NCBI GenBank assembly: GCA_907165065.1 | Contig: OU015535.1 | Span: 1,116,001-1,180,000, forward strand | Origin: Caprimulgus europaeus | Lineage: Eukaryota > Chordata > Aves > Caprimulgiformes > Caprimulgidae | Direction of reading: 5' to 3' | DNA: 64,000 nt | Part shown: piece by piece, positions 26,113-36,793 of the stretch | How the letters are laid out: each line of letters opens with the position of its first letter | How positions within the stretch are numbered: position 1 is the first letter of the stretch | Notes under the pieces: model-generated | Told to the model about the DNA's origin: nothing | What the model saw: only the letters and a program-made list of their open reading frames with translations | Database searches by the model: none | Translations under genes and position numbers: made by a program

Positions 26113-26628
26113 CAAACTGGAATATTGTGTCCAGTTCTGGGCCCCCAGTTCAAGAAGGACAGGGAACTGCTGGAGAGAGCCCAGCACAGAGCCACCAAGG
26201 TGATGGAGGGAGTGGAGCATCTCCCTGATGAGGAGAGGCTGAGGGAGCTGGGGCTCTTGAGCTTGGAGAAGAGGAGACTGAGGGGGGACCTCATTAATGT
26301 TTATCAATATCTGAAGGGTGAGTGTCAGGAGGATGGGGCCAGGCTCTTCTCAGTGGTGTCCAATGGTAGGACAAGGGGCAATGGGTGTGAGCTGGAACAC
26401 AGGAGGTTCTGCTTGAACTTGAGAAGGAACTTCTTCCCTGTGAGGGTGCCAGAGCCCTGGGACAGGCTGCCCAGGGAGGGTGTGGAGTCTCCTTCTCTGG
26501 AGACATTGAAGACCCACCTGGACACCTTCCTGTGTGAACTCATCCAGGTGTTCCTGCTCCAGCAGGGGGGTTGGACTGGGTGAGCTTTCGAGGTCCCTTC
26601 CAATCCCCGACATTCTGTGATTCTGTGT
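26113..26628 (+). mobile_element. CR1 LINE, 5'-truncated, ORF2 C-terminus plus 3' end
   Basis: Bases 26115-26583 read as one open frame on the plus strand, matching the C-terminal part of CR1 ORF2. Landmarks are [20 protein letters not shown], then [40 protein letters not shown], and [17 protein letters not shown]. After the stop the 3' end runs through 'aggtcccttccaatcc' to two octamers (ATTCTGTG) at 26612-26627. This region lies downstream of the reverse-transcriptase catalytic core, so no catalytic residues are present. The copy is young-looking and uninterrupted, and closely matches the copies at 41610-42475 and 55005-55561. Confidence 0.95.
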
Positions 26629-29521
26629 TGTGGTAACTTCAGGTATATTATCAGCATGAATTAAAGCACAGTTTTACAAAGTCAGCTGAACCAAACAGTT
26701 TAATTGGAAGCACTCCACAAAATCTTTTCTAATCCTGACAACCGTTCCAAGCTAATAAACAAGGTGGGAGGCATCGGTTTCTCTGTTTGAAGCAGGGACA
26801 AGGCATCCCGTGCTCACATATTTATACATCTTTATGCAATGTATTATACATATTTCCCCCCTTACTCTGCATTTTTTCAGCCAGCTCATCATCAAGGTCG
26901 GCTTTAGTGCCTGAACAACCTCAATCACTGACAATAAAAGCAATATCTGTTCACTGTTTGATTGTTCAATAACAAGAACCACCAACAATAAAGCATTTTT
27001 TTGTCGTTTTCTCTTTAGCTACAACAGGCTCATGGTGCACAGCCAAGACTACATTAACAGAACTCAATAATTTTCACTAATTTATTATTCCAATAATTTT
27101 AATCATTGCTTTTCCTGTGGAATGAACAGCCAATGCAACCAAGACACTCACTGGTGTGCTGCTGTAAAGGGTCCATCTCCCATTCCCTAGTGGAACCATC
27201 TAACTAATTTACAGATGTTTTTGTGGACCAGTTGGTCAGAAAATGTGACCTTTATTGGCTAAATGGCATTTCAGGGATTTATCCCAGATGAAATCTTGGG
27301 TTTTTTTGGAAGAAATGCAACTAATTTAGTGGAGACTGTATCACTGACTGTCCTTTTGGAAGTACGTTAAAAAAAAAGCACGACACAAACAGAAGGACAA
27401 GTTCTCTCTCCCGCCTTTGTCTCAAAAGCTTTCTGTATTTATCTATCTTGTCTTTGCCCCCTGAGTGTAGAAATGATGTTTCATGATTTTAGACCTGGAA
27501 TTAGGTCCCAGAATCTAGCACAGAATCAGAGGAGCTCTTTCCAGGCCCCAGGTAAAATTCTCAGGCTGCTTGCAGCCCTCGCAGGCTGTGGTGTTTCATG
27601 GAGATGAATGTGGTTCGTTCCTGATTAAGAAACCAAGAATGGGCTGTGCAGCTCTCCACCCATCCCACTCCACTGTTTATGTAACTCCAACGTATTTTCA
27701 GCAGTAATTAGCTCTCCCTTGGAGATTTCTGGAGAGTTTTTGGTGTATTTTTTTTAAATCCAACATACTGATGAGTTTTTGAGCCAAGCAATTACCATTC
27801 CAGCTAAATTTTCTGACTTCAGAAAATAATTTAATTTTTATATTTTATTTTAAAAATATTTTTATTGGAAGTAAATTATGCTTAAGATTTATTCAACACT
27901 GTGACCCACAGAGAGTAGCCGTATTTTGTGTGGTATTTCCATTGATATTCAACAGTCTTATGGATAAATGGAATGTCTACCACTAAGTCAACTGAGAAAT
28001 TATCCTGGATTTAATATGTTAAACTTTCTTCAAATACTACTAGAACTGAATATGTCTCTCATTCTCTCAATTAAAACAAACAAACAAACAAAACCCAAGA
28101 GTTTTCATGGCTCAAACAATTCACAATAAGATGCAGAGTTATTCACCTTTAAGTCACAAGGTCCAATGTAGCCAGTTGTACCAGAAAATCATTCTTATGT
28201 GATGCTTTTATAAGAGTCCAACATGAAATAATTTTACTGTGGTTGCAGCTCTGCAGAGTTTGCTGAGCTTGCTTCAGATCAGCTTGTCAGACCATGTTGG
28301 TGGATGTGGCAGGCTTGGTCCCACATGTCCAACTGGACCCCACCATTCTCCCACAACACTCCAGGATTTCCCAGAGAACACGGAGAAGAAGTGTTACAGA
28401 CTATGAAACAGCCTGCATGGACAACTGACTTCAGTAAAGACATCTCTGACGATGCAAGTCACCAATGAAACCCAAAAATCATTGCTTTGAAATGAATTGG
28501 ACACCTTGGATGCATGGGAGGACATTTGACATCACACATTCATCCCAGCCACTCAGGCCTGTTGTTGTTTTATCTTGTGAAGAAATTGTCAGACATCTAA
28601 AATCGATGCTATCTGCAATGACAGGGCTTGGGTTTCTGTTTTGTAGCTTAGCAGCCTTTATTGGAATTCAGCTGGCAGGGAAACCAGATGGGGATGGCCA
28701 TAACTGGAGCAAAGCCCTCTGAAACGCTACCAGCAGGCGCTGATTACGCTATTAGCCCAGCTGATGACTCCAGTAATGGCTAGAGCAGCCTTCACTTCCC
28801 AGGTTACTTCCAGAACAGTAATCAAGGACTCATTTTCAGCCATGAAGGAAATCCAAATGAATTACTCTTCCACAATGGGCACAGATTTACGTCTCTGGAA
28901 TCTGATGAATTTCCAAATGAGGGAATTATTAGTTACAGACATTCTCCTGTCTATTAGCATCAGAAGAAAACGTTTCAGAAAGACGTTGAAAGCTCCTTTG
29001 CAAGTCGTTGTCCTGCAGAGAAAGCGGTGGCAGTCATTTGCTCAGCTGGTTTTTTTGCAAATTTACAGGGACTTGCCCAGTAGATAAATCCAGACTGTCC
29101 AGCCAAGTTTTGCTCACCTAGAATTCTGCCAAGCAAGTAGAGTAAAACTCACAGCAGAAAATGTGCCAATGTTGACAAGAATAAGCCGGATGTAGTTGGA
29201 CACCGTGCCCGGGCGTTGCTGTGGTGTAATGTTACGTTGAGTTTCTTACAATTCTGTATTGGTTAAAATCAAAATGCTGAGGTTGATCCCCGCTTCTATG
29301 CAAAAGAAATCGGCTTTCTGTGTTGTTATTTCAGAGGAGGAAACCCACAATATTTTCCACTTGTCCACTCAAAGGCTGGATTTGCCATTCTCAGCTGAGT
29401 TTGGCAAGGCTGGTTATTTGTTTACTACGTGTTTTGGCAGTGAAATGGAAACACAAGATGTTCCTGTGCCACTTGTATCTGAGCAGCCACGTGCTGGTTG
29501 CCAAAATCTGCAAAGGCACAA
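26629..29521. other. Unique sequence, no gene recognised
   Basis: A (CAAA)n tract lies at about 28074-28095. Frames at 28465-28722, 28764-29087 and 29259-29600 are open but have no recognisable domains. The last of these runs into the CR1 copy. Confidence 0.5.
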
Positions 29522-29834
29522 GATCCTACAAGTGGGGGAGGGACTTTTCATAAGGGCAGTTAATGACAGAACAAGGGGAAATGGCTTTAAGCTGAAATAG
29601 GGGAGGTTTAGATTAGATATTAGGAAGAAATTCTTTGGTGTGAGGGTGGTGAGACCCTGTCCCAGGTTGCCCAGAGAAGCTGTGGCTGCTCCTCCCTGGA
29701 AGTGTTCAAGGCCAGGTTGGATGAGGCTTTGAGCAACCTGGTCTAGTGGAAGGTGTCCCTGCTGATGGCAGGGGGGTTGGGACTGGAGGAGCTTTAAGGT
29801 CCCTTCCAACCCAAACCAGTCTGGGGTTCTATGA
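29522..29834 (+). mobile_element. CR1 LINE, 3' region
   Basis: The plus strand shows 'acaaggggaaatggcttta', 'agattagatattaggaagaa', 'cagagaagctgtggctgc', 'caaggccaggttggatga' and the tail 'ggtcccttccaaccc', ending in a single octamer-like 'gttctatg' near 29833. This is the CR1 ORF2 C-terminus plus 3' untranslated region of a subfamily distinct from the 26.1-kb copy. It is too diverged to keep an open frame. Confidence 0.9.
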
Positions 29835-30738
29835 TCCCAGTTGACTTCCTCTGCATTGCTCTTCTTAGCACCATGCTGAAACACTTGGAGAACCTTTGGT
29901 TGAAAGGCACCAGTTTTGCCCTTAAAAGTGCCAGACATGCTCTCCAGAGGATGACAAATTCTGTTCACACAAGGACTCTGACACGTCCTGTCAATATAGA
30001 GTAAAATCTGCATTCAGTGGGCACCTTCAGTTAAAACTTGTGGCCATTGTAATTATTTTTTATTCTTCATTATTCATAAATACAAATAATTACATGAATA
30101 TATTATAAATTATTGCAATGCATTCATGTCTTAAAAATTAACTTAACTAAATTAAACACACTATTCCATTTAGTATTAAAAAATAGAATGTAAATAACTT
30201 TCTAACAGTTCTAGGAACTATTCTGTTCATAAAGAGGCATGTTTCTTCATGCCTTCTGCTTTTCAAGCAGGATCTTTGTTATTCACATTTGCACAGGTAT
30301 TCTCAATTTAGTGCAGGTTATAAATGACTTGAAATTGCCTGAAGTCTTTTCATGCTTCTGGGATGAACATAATGGAATGCTTATTTTTAATAAAAGATAG
30401 AGTAAATGTAGGGCTGTTAATCAAGGATGAAAATTTACATCTATTGAAATTTGCAGAGACACCTGCCCTCAGGAGCTATTTCTAGGAAATTATCACCAGC
30501 ACTTGCCTCAAACTGTATGTGCTGTGCTTTGGAATAGCCAGATAATTCAAATAATGCCAAAGGAATCGATATAATTAATTAATAATAATTAGATTAACAG
30601 CCCTTATGAAATAAATAAGCCAAAGGAATCTCTTTGGGATTTACACCTGTGTTTGCTCCTGGATTCCTGTGTGTTAGCAGACCTGTGACAGATGCTCCAG
30701 CCCGTGACGGGTATTACTCTCTGCCCAAAAGCAATGAA
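29835..30738. other. AT-rich unique sequence
   Basis: Very AT-rich around 30050-30180. No gene or further repeat is recognised. Confidence 0.5.
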
Positions 30739-30930
30739 CAGAACCCACCTCAGACCAACAAAGCAATGCCCAGAACCCACCTCAGACCAACAAAGCAATG
30801 CCCAGAACCCACCTCAGACCAACAAAGCAATGCCCAGAACCCACCTCAGACCAACAAAGCAATGCCCAGAACCCACCTCAGACCAACGAAGCAATGCCCA
30901 GAACCCACCTCAGACCAACAAAGCAATGCC
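30739..30930. repeat. 32-bp minisatellite, 6 units
   Basis: The phrase 'gaacccacctcagacc' recurs at 30741, 30773, 30805, 30837, 30869 and 30901, an exact 32-base period. Copies are almost identical, with one G for A in the fifth ('gaccaacgaag'). Because 32 is not a multiple of three and no unit contains a stop, all three plus-strand frames stay open through the array. That produces three overlapping spurious proline-rich frames. Confidence 0.97.
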
Positions 30931-31059
30931 AGGCTCAGCTGCTTTTGCCACGTTGTCTCTGCCAGAGCCACTCAGGGAGCGAGACGTTGACTCTCCAGCC
31001 ATCTCTCAACAGCGCGTTGGCTTTTCTTCCCTTGCATGGATGCCATCACATGCTTTTAC

Positions 31060-31785
31060 CTTTGCAAGGAGCTCACTCTGGAGTTCCCTCAGCCGGGAAC
31101 TCAGCACACTTGTGCTCCAGACCCTTCCCCAGCTCCGTTCCCTTCTCTGGACACGCTCCAGCACCTCCAGGTCCTTCTTGGAGTGAGGGGCCCAACACTG
31201 AACCCAACACTCGAGCTGTGGCCTCACCAGGGCCCAGTGCAGGGGGAAGAGAACTTCCCTGCTCCTGCTGGCCACACTGGTGCTGATCCAGGCCAGGATG
31301 CCCTTGGCCTTCTTGGCCACCTGGGCACTCTGCTGACTCATGTTCAGCTGCTGTTGACCAACACCCCCAGGTCCCTCTCTGAGGAGCCCTCTCCCCCCAC
31401 TCCTCCCCAAGCCTGTCACGCTGCTGGGGGTTGTTGTGACCCAAGTGCAGAACCCGGCATTTGGCCTTATGGAAGCTCATGGAACTGGTCCTGGCCCATG
31501 GATCCAGCCTGGCCAGATCCCTCTCAGAGCCTCCCCACCCTCCAGCAGATCAAACCCCTACCCAGCTGGGTGTCTTCTGCAATCTGACTGAGGGTGCCCT
31601 CCATCCCCTTGTCCAGATCATTGATGAAGATGTTAAACAGGACTCACCCCAATCAAGCCGTGGGCAGCCAGTTTCTCCAAGAAAATGCTGTGGGAAATGG
31701 TGTCCAAGGCTTTACTAAAGGATAGGCAACATCCACAGCCTTCCCTTCACTCACTAAGGGGGTGACCATGTCTTGTTTTACAGGC
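31060..31785 (-). mobile_element. CR1 LINE internal fragment lacking its 3' end
   Basis: The minus strand carries CR1 ORF2 sequence downstream of the catalytic core: KAKCRVLHLGHNNPQQ, then LNMSQQSAQVAKKAKG, SVASRSREVLFPLHWALVRP and a GLEH-type motif. Its 5' part matches the RT region encoding the 'caaggctttactaaa' segment. The matches are spread over two minus-strand frames, so it is frameshifted. Unusually for CR1, the left edge stops inside ORF2: the 3' untranslated tail and octamer repeat are missing. The edge lies about 130 bases after the 32-bp minisatellite. Confidence 0.88.
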
Positions 31786-33602
31786 AGGTTTCTACAACAG
31801 CAAGAAGAGGGAAAGATCTCATGAAAATCCTTTAGGATGAGTTAAATTTCTTTAATTAATTTTATCAGTTTACTTGCTAAGCCCACAGCTACGTTTCCCA
31901 TGTGCAAGTATAAAACAAGTTGTTCAAATTTTCAGATTACCTGATTCTATTAGTATTAACTCTTATAATAAAATATACTGAAGGTATCTCTTCCTAATGC
32001 ATAGGTTTTATTATTTATTATTATATTTAAATATTATTTATTATAAGATTTATCATAGTGTTTGTCCTACTGTTTGTTATAATTTTATTATAATACTATA
32101 TATCAGATTTTCTAATTATCTGACAACAGATATATAGGGAATATTCAGCTAAGTGTTACTTTTGTCAAAAACTGAGCACTAGAAAAGTAACAAATGTATG
32201 AAGGGTTGTTTTATTTGGGACCCATTTACAGTCATAAACCCATATGCACATAAAAATCTCCCTGTACAACTCAGGAGCAAGTGCCAGGATGAATAATAAA
32301 GAGATATTAATGAATAACACAACAGCCACTGATAAGCAGTGTTGCTTTAGAGTCTACACATCTATTTTAATTATTCTGCTTATTATCATTCAAAATATAC
32401 ACTATGTGTACCAGCCTGTTTGACAGTGACCAGCTGCAACCCAACCTGATGGGCAACATCTGCTTTGTGTGCTTGATTCATTAGCAACAAGTAGGTGCAG
32501 ATAAAAAGGTTTGCTTTTATTTGTCTCCTGAAAAACCTAGAGAGAAATTAATTTCCTCTGATTTTTAAAAAGTACTATTGATGGTGACAGATCACTTGAT
32601 TTCACCAGCCTATCTGAACATCTCACAGTTTTCTTTTTAATTAGCACACTTTAGAAATGAGATAAACCAGTTGTTTCTATATTATTATTTCCTGTCCTTT
32701 GAAATCCAGTTAGACCTAAAAAATGTTCTTGAAAACTTTAGTCTGAATACACCTTCCTGACAAAATTTCCCATTGTCAGTCCCCACCAAGTCACCCTCCA
32801 GAATTCCTCTTATTCTTCATCTTTAGGAACCTAGGTAGAGAAACCATTTTTGAATGGGAATCCCTTGGCAGTAGATGCTCATTGACACTTAGTAGTGACT
32901 GAATATTGCAGATCCCACCAGGTCTTTTTTTTTTGAGCTGGTAAAAAATCTTTAAAATTCACAACTTTGAGGAGAAAAAAAAAATATTCCATCCATATAT
33001 TTAGTTTTCTTTGTGTGGTTATGTAGTTCCTTTGTGTAGTTGTGCTCAGAGAGTTTTCACCACAACCACTTTGCCGTTGGGCGCTGCAATGCCTTCTGCT
33101 AGGAATTCAAAATGCACCACCATAAGAAATTTTGCAGTGATACCACAATAATTTTGGAGGATCAATAGGGTGGGGAATTGCTCATCACTCTTGAAGGTGG
33201 CAGAGGTGCTTGGTGAGCTTGTTCAGCACTGCCTGGCAGAACAGAATGAGCTGAACCCCTAAATTCAGTTTCTGAGTGGACAGTGCCCATGTGGGGAATC
33301 AAGGGGGCATCAGAAATACACACCAGGCTGAAGGGTTAATGGCAAGGGAAGGGAGCAAACATGGGCCTGACTGATGGGTGAAAGACCTAGAGCCATGACT
33401 GATGAAGGTTGAAAAGAGGTGAGCATCTCTCCCATTATTTTCTTCTAGGTTTGATTTGGTAGTGATGGAGGACTCTCCACTCCCATCAGCAGACATCTGC
33501 CACCTTCACGTGCATGCTTCATCCCAGCTAGGCATGAAATCAGAGCACAGAACAACCTGCTCTGGTCTCAGATGCACAGTTATGTGGCTATAATCTAAAA
33601 AA
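31786..33602. other. AT-rich unique sequence
   Basis: Very AT-rich, with TTA/TTAT-rich stretches around 32008-32100. No gene is recognised. Confidence 0.5.
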
Positions 33603-33603
33603 G

Positions 33604-33638
<35 letters not shown>

Positions 33639-33641
33639 ATA
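33603..33641. repeat. (TAAA)n microsatellite
   Basis: About nine uninterrupted TAAA units. Confidence 0.95.
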
Positions 33642-35828
33642 CTCCACTGTCAAATTGCAAGCATTGAAGAACATCTTCCAGGAGAATCTTCCTTTTTTAT
33701 CACACCCAGGAAGGTGTAGCTCTCATTTCAGCTCTCAGCCCTTAAGCTCCCTGTATAAAGACAGCAGCAATTACTTCCTCTCACACTGGTTCCAGCAATG
33801 GGCATGTCCAAGTGGCTAAAAAGGTAATTCCTGCCTGTAATAAATACTGAATCAATAAACCCCAAATTAAACACAAATCCTTGCATTTCAGCAGTTCTAC
33901 CTCCAGAACACCGCTATGGTTACGCTATCTCAGAGCTCCCTGCTAACAGCTGCTGGGAGAGCATCATGCCACCAAAAATTACACTTAAAATACAGGTGAT
34001 GACTTTTTTGACCAAGATTCATAGACAAAATTCCAGGATCCTGAGACTGAAAGTGTAAAATTAGGTCTTTAAACCTCTCCTTTACTCAACTTGATTTACC
34101 CAGGACTGCATTTAACAGTCATGGAAGGCTGAAAATCAATGATGCAGAAAACACTTGGTAATGGATTTTGTAAAAATCTTCTGAACAGTTTTTGGAAGCC
34201 ACAGCTGGATATCCAGCAGAAATTAAATGAAATTTACACTTTATCACGTTACTGTGTAAAGTTTGGTAGGACTGACTTTTAAAATCAGGCTATAGTACCC
34301 TTAAAATTTTCTGTAACCATCACATGTTGATTTAGACTTATTTTTCTGAAATGCTTTTAAGCATAATATTCAGTATTTTGCTACAAAATGCACTGTTTCT
34401 TTCTTAAAATAAGTGATTCATTTATCTCTGATTTCTGCATTTATGTGCAGGATTTATCATGCACTGCAGAGACGAAAGAATTCCACATTCCTCCACCAGA
34501 TGTACTTGGTTCCAGTAATTGCTATTTCAGGCTAGTTACTTTTTTACCTTCATTTTGTTGTAGGATAAATGAAAACAGAGTATGGTGGAAAATAGCATCT
34601 GGCCTGCTGAACCAAATATTTATTTACCAAATACAAGGTAGAAGGTGTTAACACATAAGAAGAAGATTTTTTAGTGCATATCAAGAGCAAGAATTTAACA
34701 TTTCAATGTATAATTATTTCTCAAAATATTACTTGGAAAGAAACTGGACCTACCTGCAGGTTTAAAATGAGAAATTAAATTTGGGAAGCCAAATGAATGT
34801 TAAACTGACTTTAGAATTTATTGCCATTTTACAGAGGTGTTCACAAGAAAAAAAAACATTATCTGGAGTACATTCTTGCTTGTGGCAGCTGTGTGATATT
34901 TGTCTGTTTATGATGACATAGTGCTGTTGACATTAAATATAGCAGGGGCTGAGGGGGTTAATATATAATATATTCCTTCTTTCCTTCAGGAGGCCTGGGT
35001 TCAGATTCAGTTCAAGTCACAAGTGAAAATGAGTTTGGTGGTCCCGAAGCAAAACACATTTGTTCACGTGCTCCAAAAGCCACGGGGCAGTTTGGCACTG
35101 GGCTGCTCCCCGGGATGGTTTGAGCTCCGAGGGGCAGAGCTGAGCTGGCTGCAGCCCTGCAGGGGTACCAGGCTCCTGCATCCCACCAGGGCACCAGGGA
35201 CCTCACCCCACTAACTAGCAAGGAAATAAGTCACCCCCTTAGAGGTGAAACACAGAAAGAGGTTTGGCTTTTTGGAAGATCCTGCTTGCTTTTGGAAGAA
35301 TTTTGGGAAAGTTTTGGCAGTTGAAACACTTGGGTTTTTCAGAATAAATTTGAAAAGGAATTTAGGAAATGTTAAGAACCATAAGCAGAGGTGAAGCTCT
35401 TACTTGAGCTTTTTCATCCATTTCACCTTGTGATTTTATGGGAGTAATTTTATTTTGCCACATTATCTGTGCAGAGTCTTTATTCCTCCAGATTGATACT
35501 AGATACAACAAGGAAAGAAGAAACTAGTTGTTTTTCATTAAGAAACATTTCAAGAAACAGCCATAGAGTATGTATTAAAAATAACAATTATTGTAAAAAT
35601 ATCGAGTTATGTACCTATTGAAAATACTTTTCTTTAAAAATCTTGGTACCCAACTTAAATAACAATTAACTGGACAAGATTAATTTTTTTTTCTTCCTTG
35701 TCACACACTAGTTACATCTGAAACACCAAATTATATCAGATTAAATTACCAGAAAGTAATTCCTTCTCCTGGAATTCAGAAATTTATTGAAATCATTAAA
35801 GGAAGAAGGACAGCACTAAATTATTATA
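33642..35828. other. Unique sequence, no gene recognised
   Basis: Short frames only. A GC-richer patch near 35080-35215 has open frames on both strands without any recognisable motif. Confidence 0.5.
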
Positions 35829-36181
35829 TTTCATTCAGTTTTTCCCCGCCCAGCTCTCCAGCCTGCCCAGGTCTCTCTGATGGCAGCATAGCCTGCTGGA
35901 GTGTCAGCCACTCCTCCCAGCTTGGTGTCACCAGCAAACTTGCTGCCAGTGCCCTCTGTGCCCTCACCCAGGTCATTGATGAATATATTGACTAGTACTG
36001 GACCCAGTACCGACCCCTGAGGGACTCCACTAGACACAGGTCTCCAACTGGACTCTGCCCCATTGACCACCACTCTCTGGCTTCTTCCCACCAGCCAGTT
36101 CACAGTCCATCTCACTACCTGATCACTACCTTTCCACTTCCCTATGAGCTGCTTGGCTCCTCTCACCTGCCTCCTTCCCTC
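35829..36181 (-). pseudogene. CR1 reverse-transcriptase fragment (ORF2), catalytic motif altered
   Basis: The minus strand encodes 111 open codons (36166 to 35831) of the CR1 reverse-transcriptase core. Landmarks in order are [17 protein letters not shown], then [21 protein letters not shown] (motif B region), then [18 protein letters not shown]. The catalytic motif in LINE reverse transcriptases is FADD; here it reads FAGD, so the first catalytic aspartate is lost. The left edge stops right after the KTE codons, with no downstream ORF2, 3' untranslated region or octamer, so the fragment is truncated at both ends. It is a dead relic. Confidence 0.92.
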
Positions 36182-36749
36182 TTATGGATTTGTTTCTGCA
36201 AATATTTGGTCATTTGAATTTAACTCCCCCAAAACATGCAAGAAATGGAAGCTTTCAGCTGGAACCTGAGCAACTGCAGCAGAAATGGCCTGTTTGGTTA
36301 TAGCCAGGGAAGCATGACACATATCTTACTGGTGTCAACCTAACACCCTGTGCAGACCACCGAGATGTCAGCTGGGTTTGCCTGCCTTATCACCAAACAA
36401 AACTGTCCTACCTGTGCTCAGCTTCTGGGCTTCGGGGGAAGGTGGAAGAGCAGGATCTCAGAGCTCATGCCTTAAAACCAAATATGAACCAAGGAGAACA
36501 AGAAAGTTTTGGGTATCTTTGCTTATCCCAATGCCAATTACAGAATTTTCTATGGTGGTTGAGGTTGCATCTTGGTGGGTTTGAGTATTTAGCGTGGAAA
36601 CTTATATTTAAATATGCCAAAGTGTATAAATAATAAGCTTATTGCAAACAATGTAAAGAAAACACAAGAACCTGAAAACCAGCACTAAGTAAAGAAGTAA
36701 AATACTATATTTTACCCCAGTTCTAATATTTACATTAGCTCTTTCAACT
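36182..36749. other. Unique sequence
   Basis: No gene or repeat is recognised. Two overlapping plus-strand frames of 63-68 codons have no motif. Confidence 0.45.
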
Positions 36750-36793
36750 CTCAATGATCTTAGAGGTCTTTTCCAACCAAAATGATTCTATCT
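36750..36793 (+). mobile_element. CR1 3' terminal stub
   Basis: The bases 'gatcttagaggtcttttcc' followed by 'aaaatgattctatc' are the extreme 3' end of a CR1 copy with one octamer-like unit. Only about 45 bases remain, an extreme 5' truncation. Confidence 0.75.

Noticed and set aside
30634-31286. Overlapping proline-rich plus-strand ORFs of 118-164 codons
   Set aside because: Created by the stop-free 32-bp repeat followed by antisense CR1 sequence.
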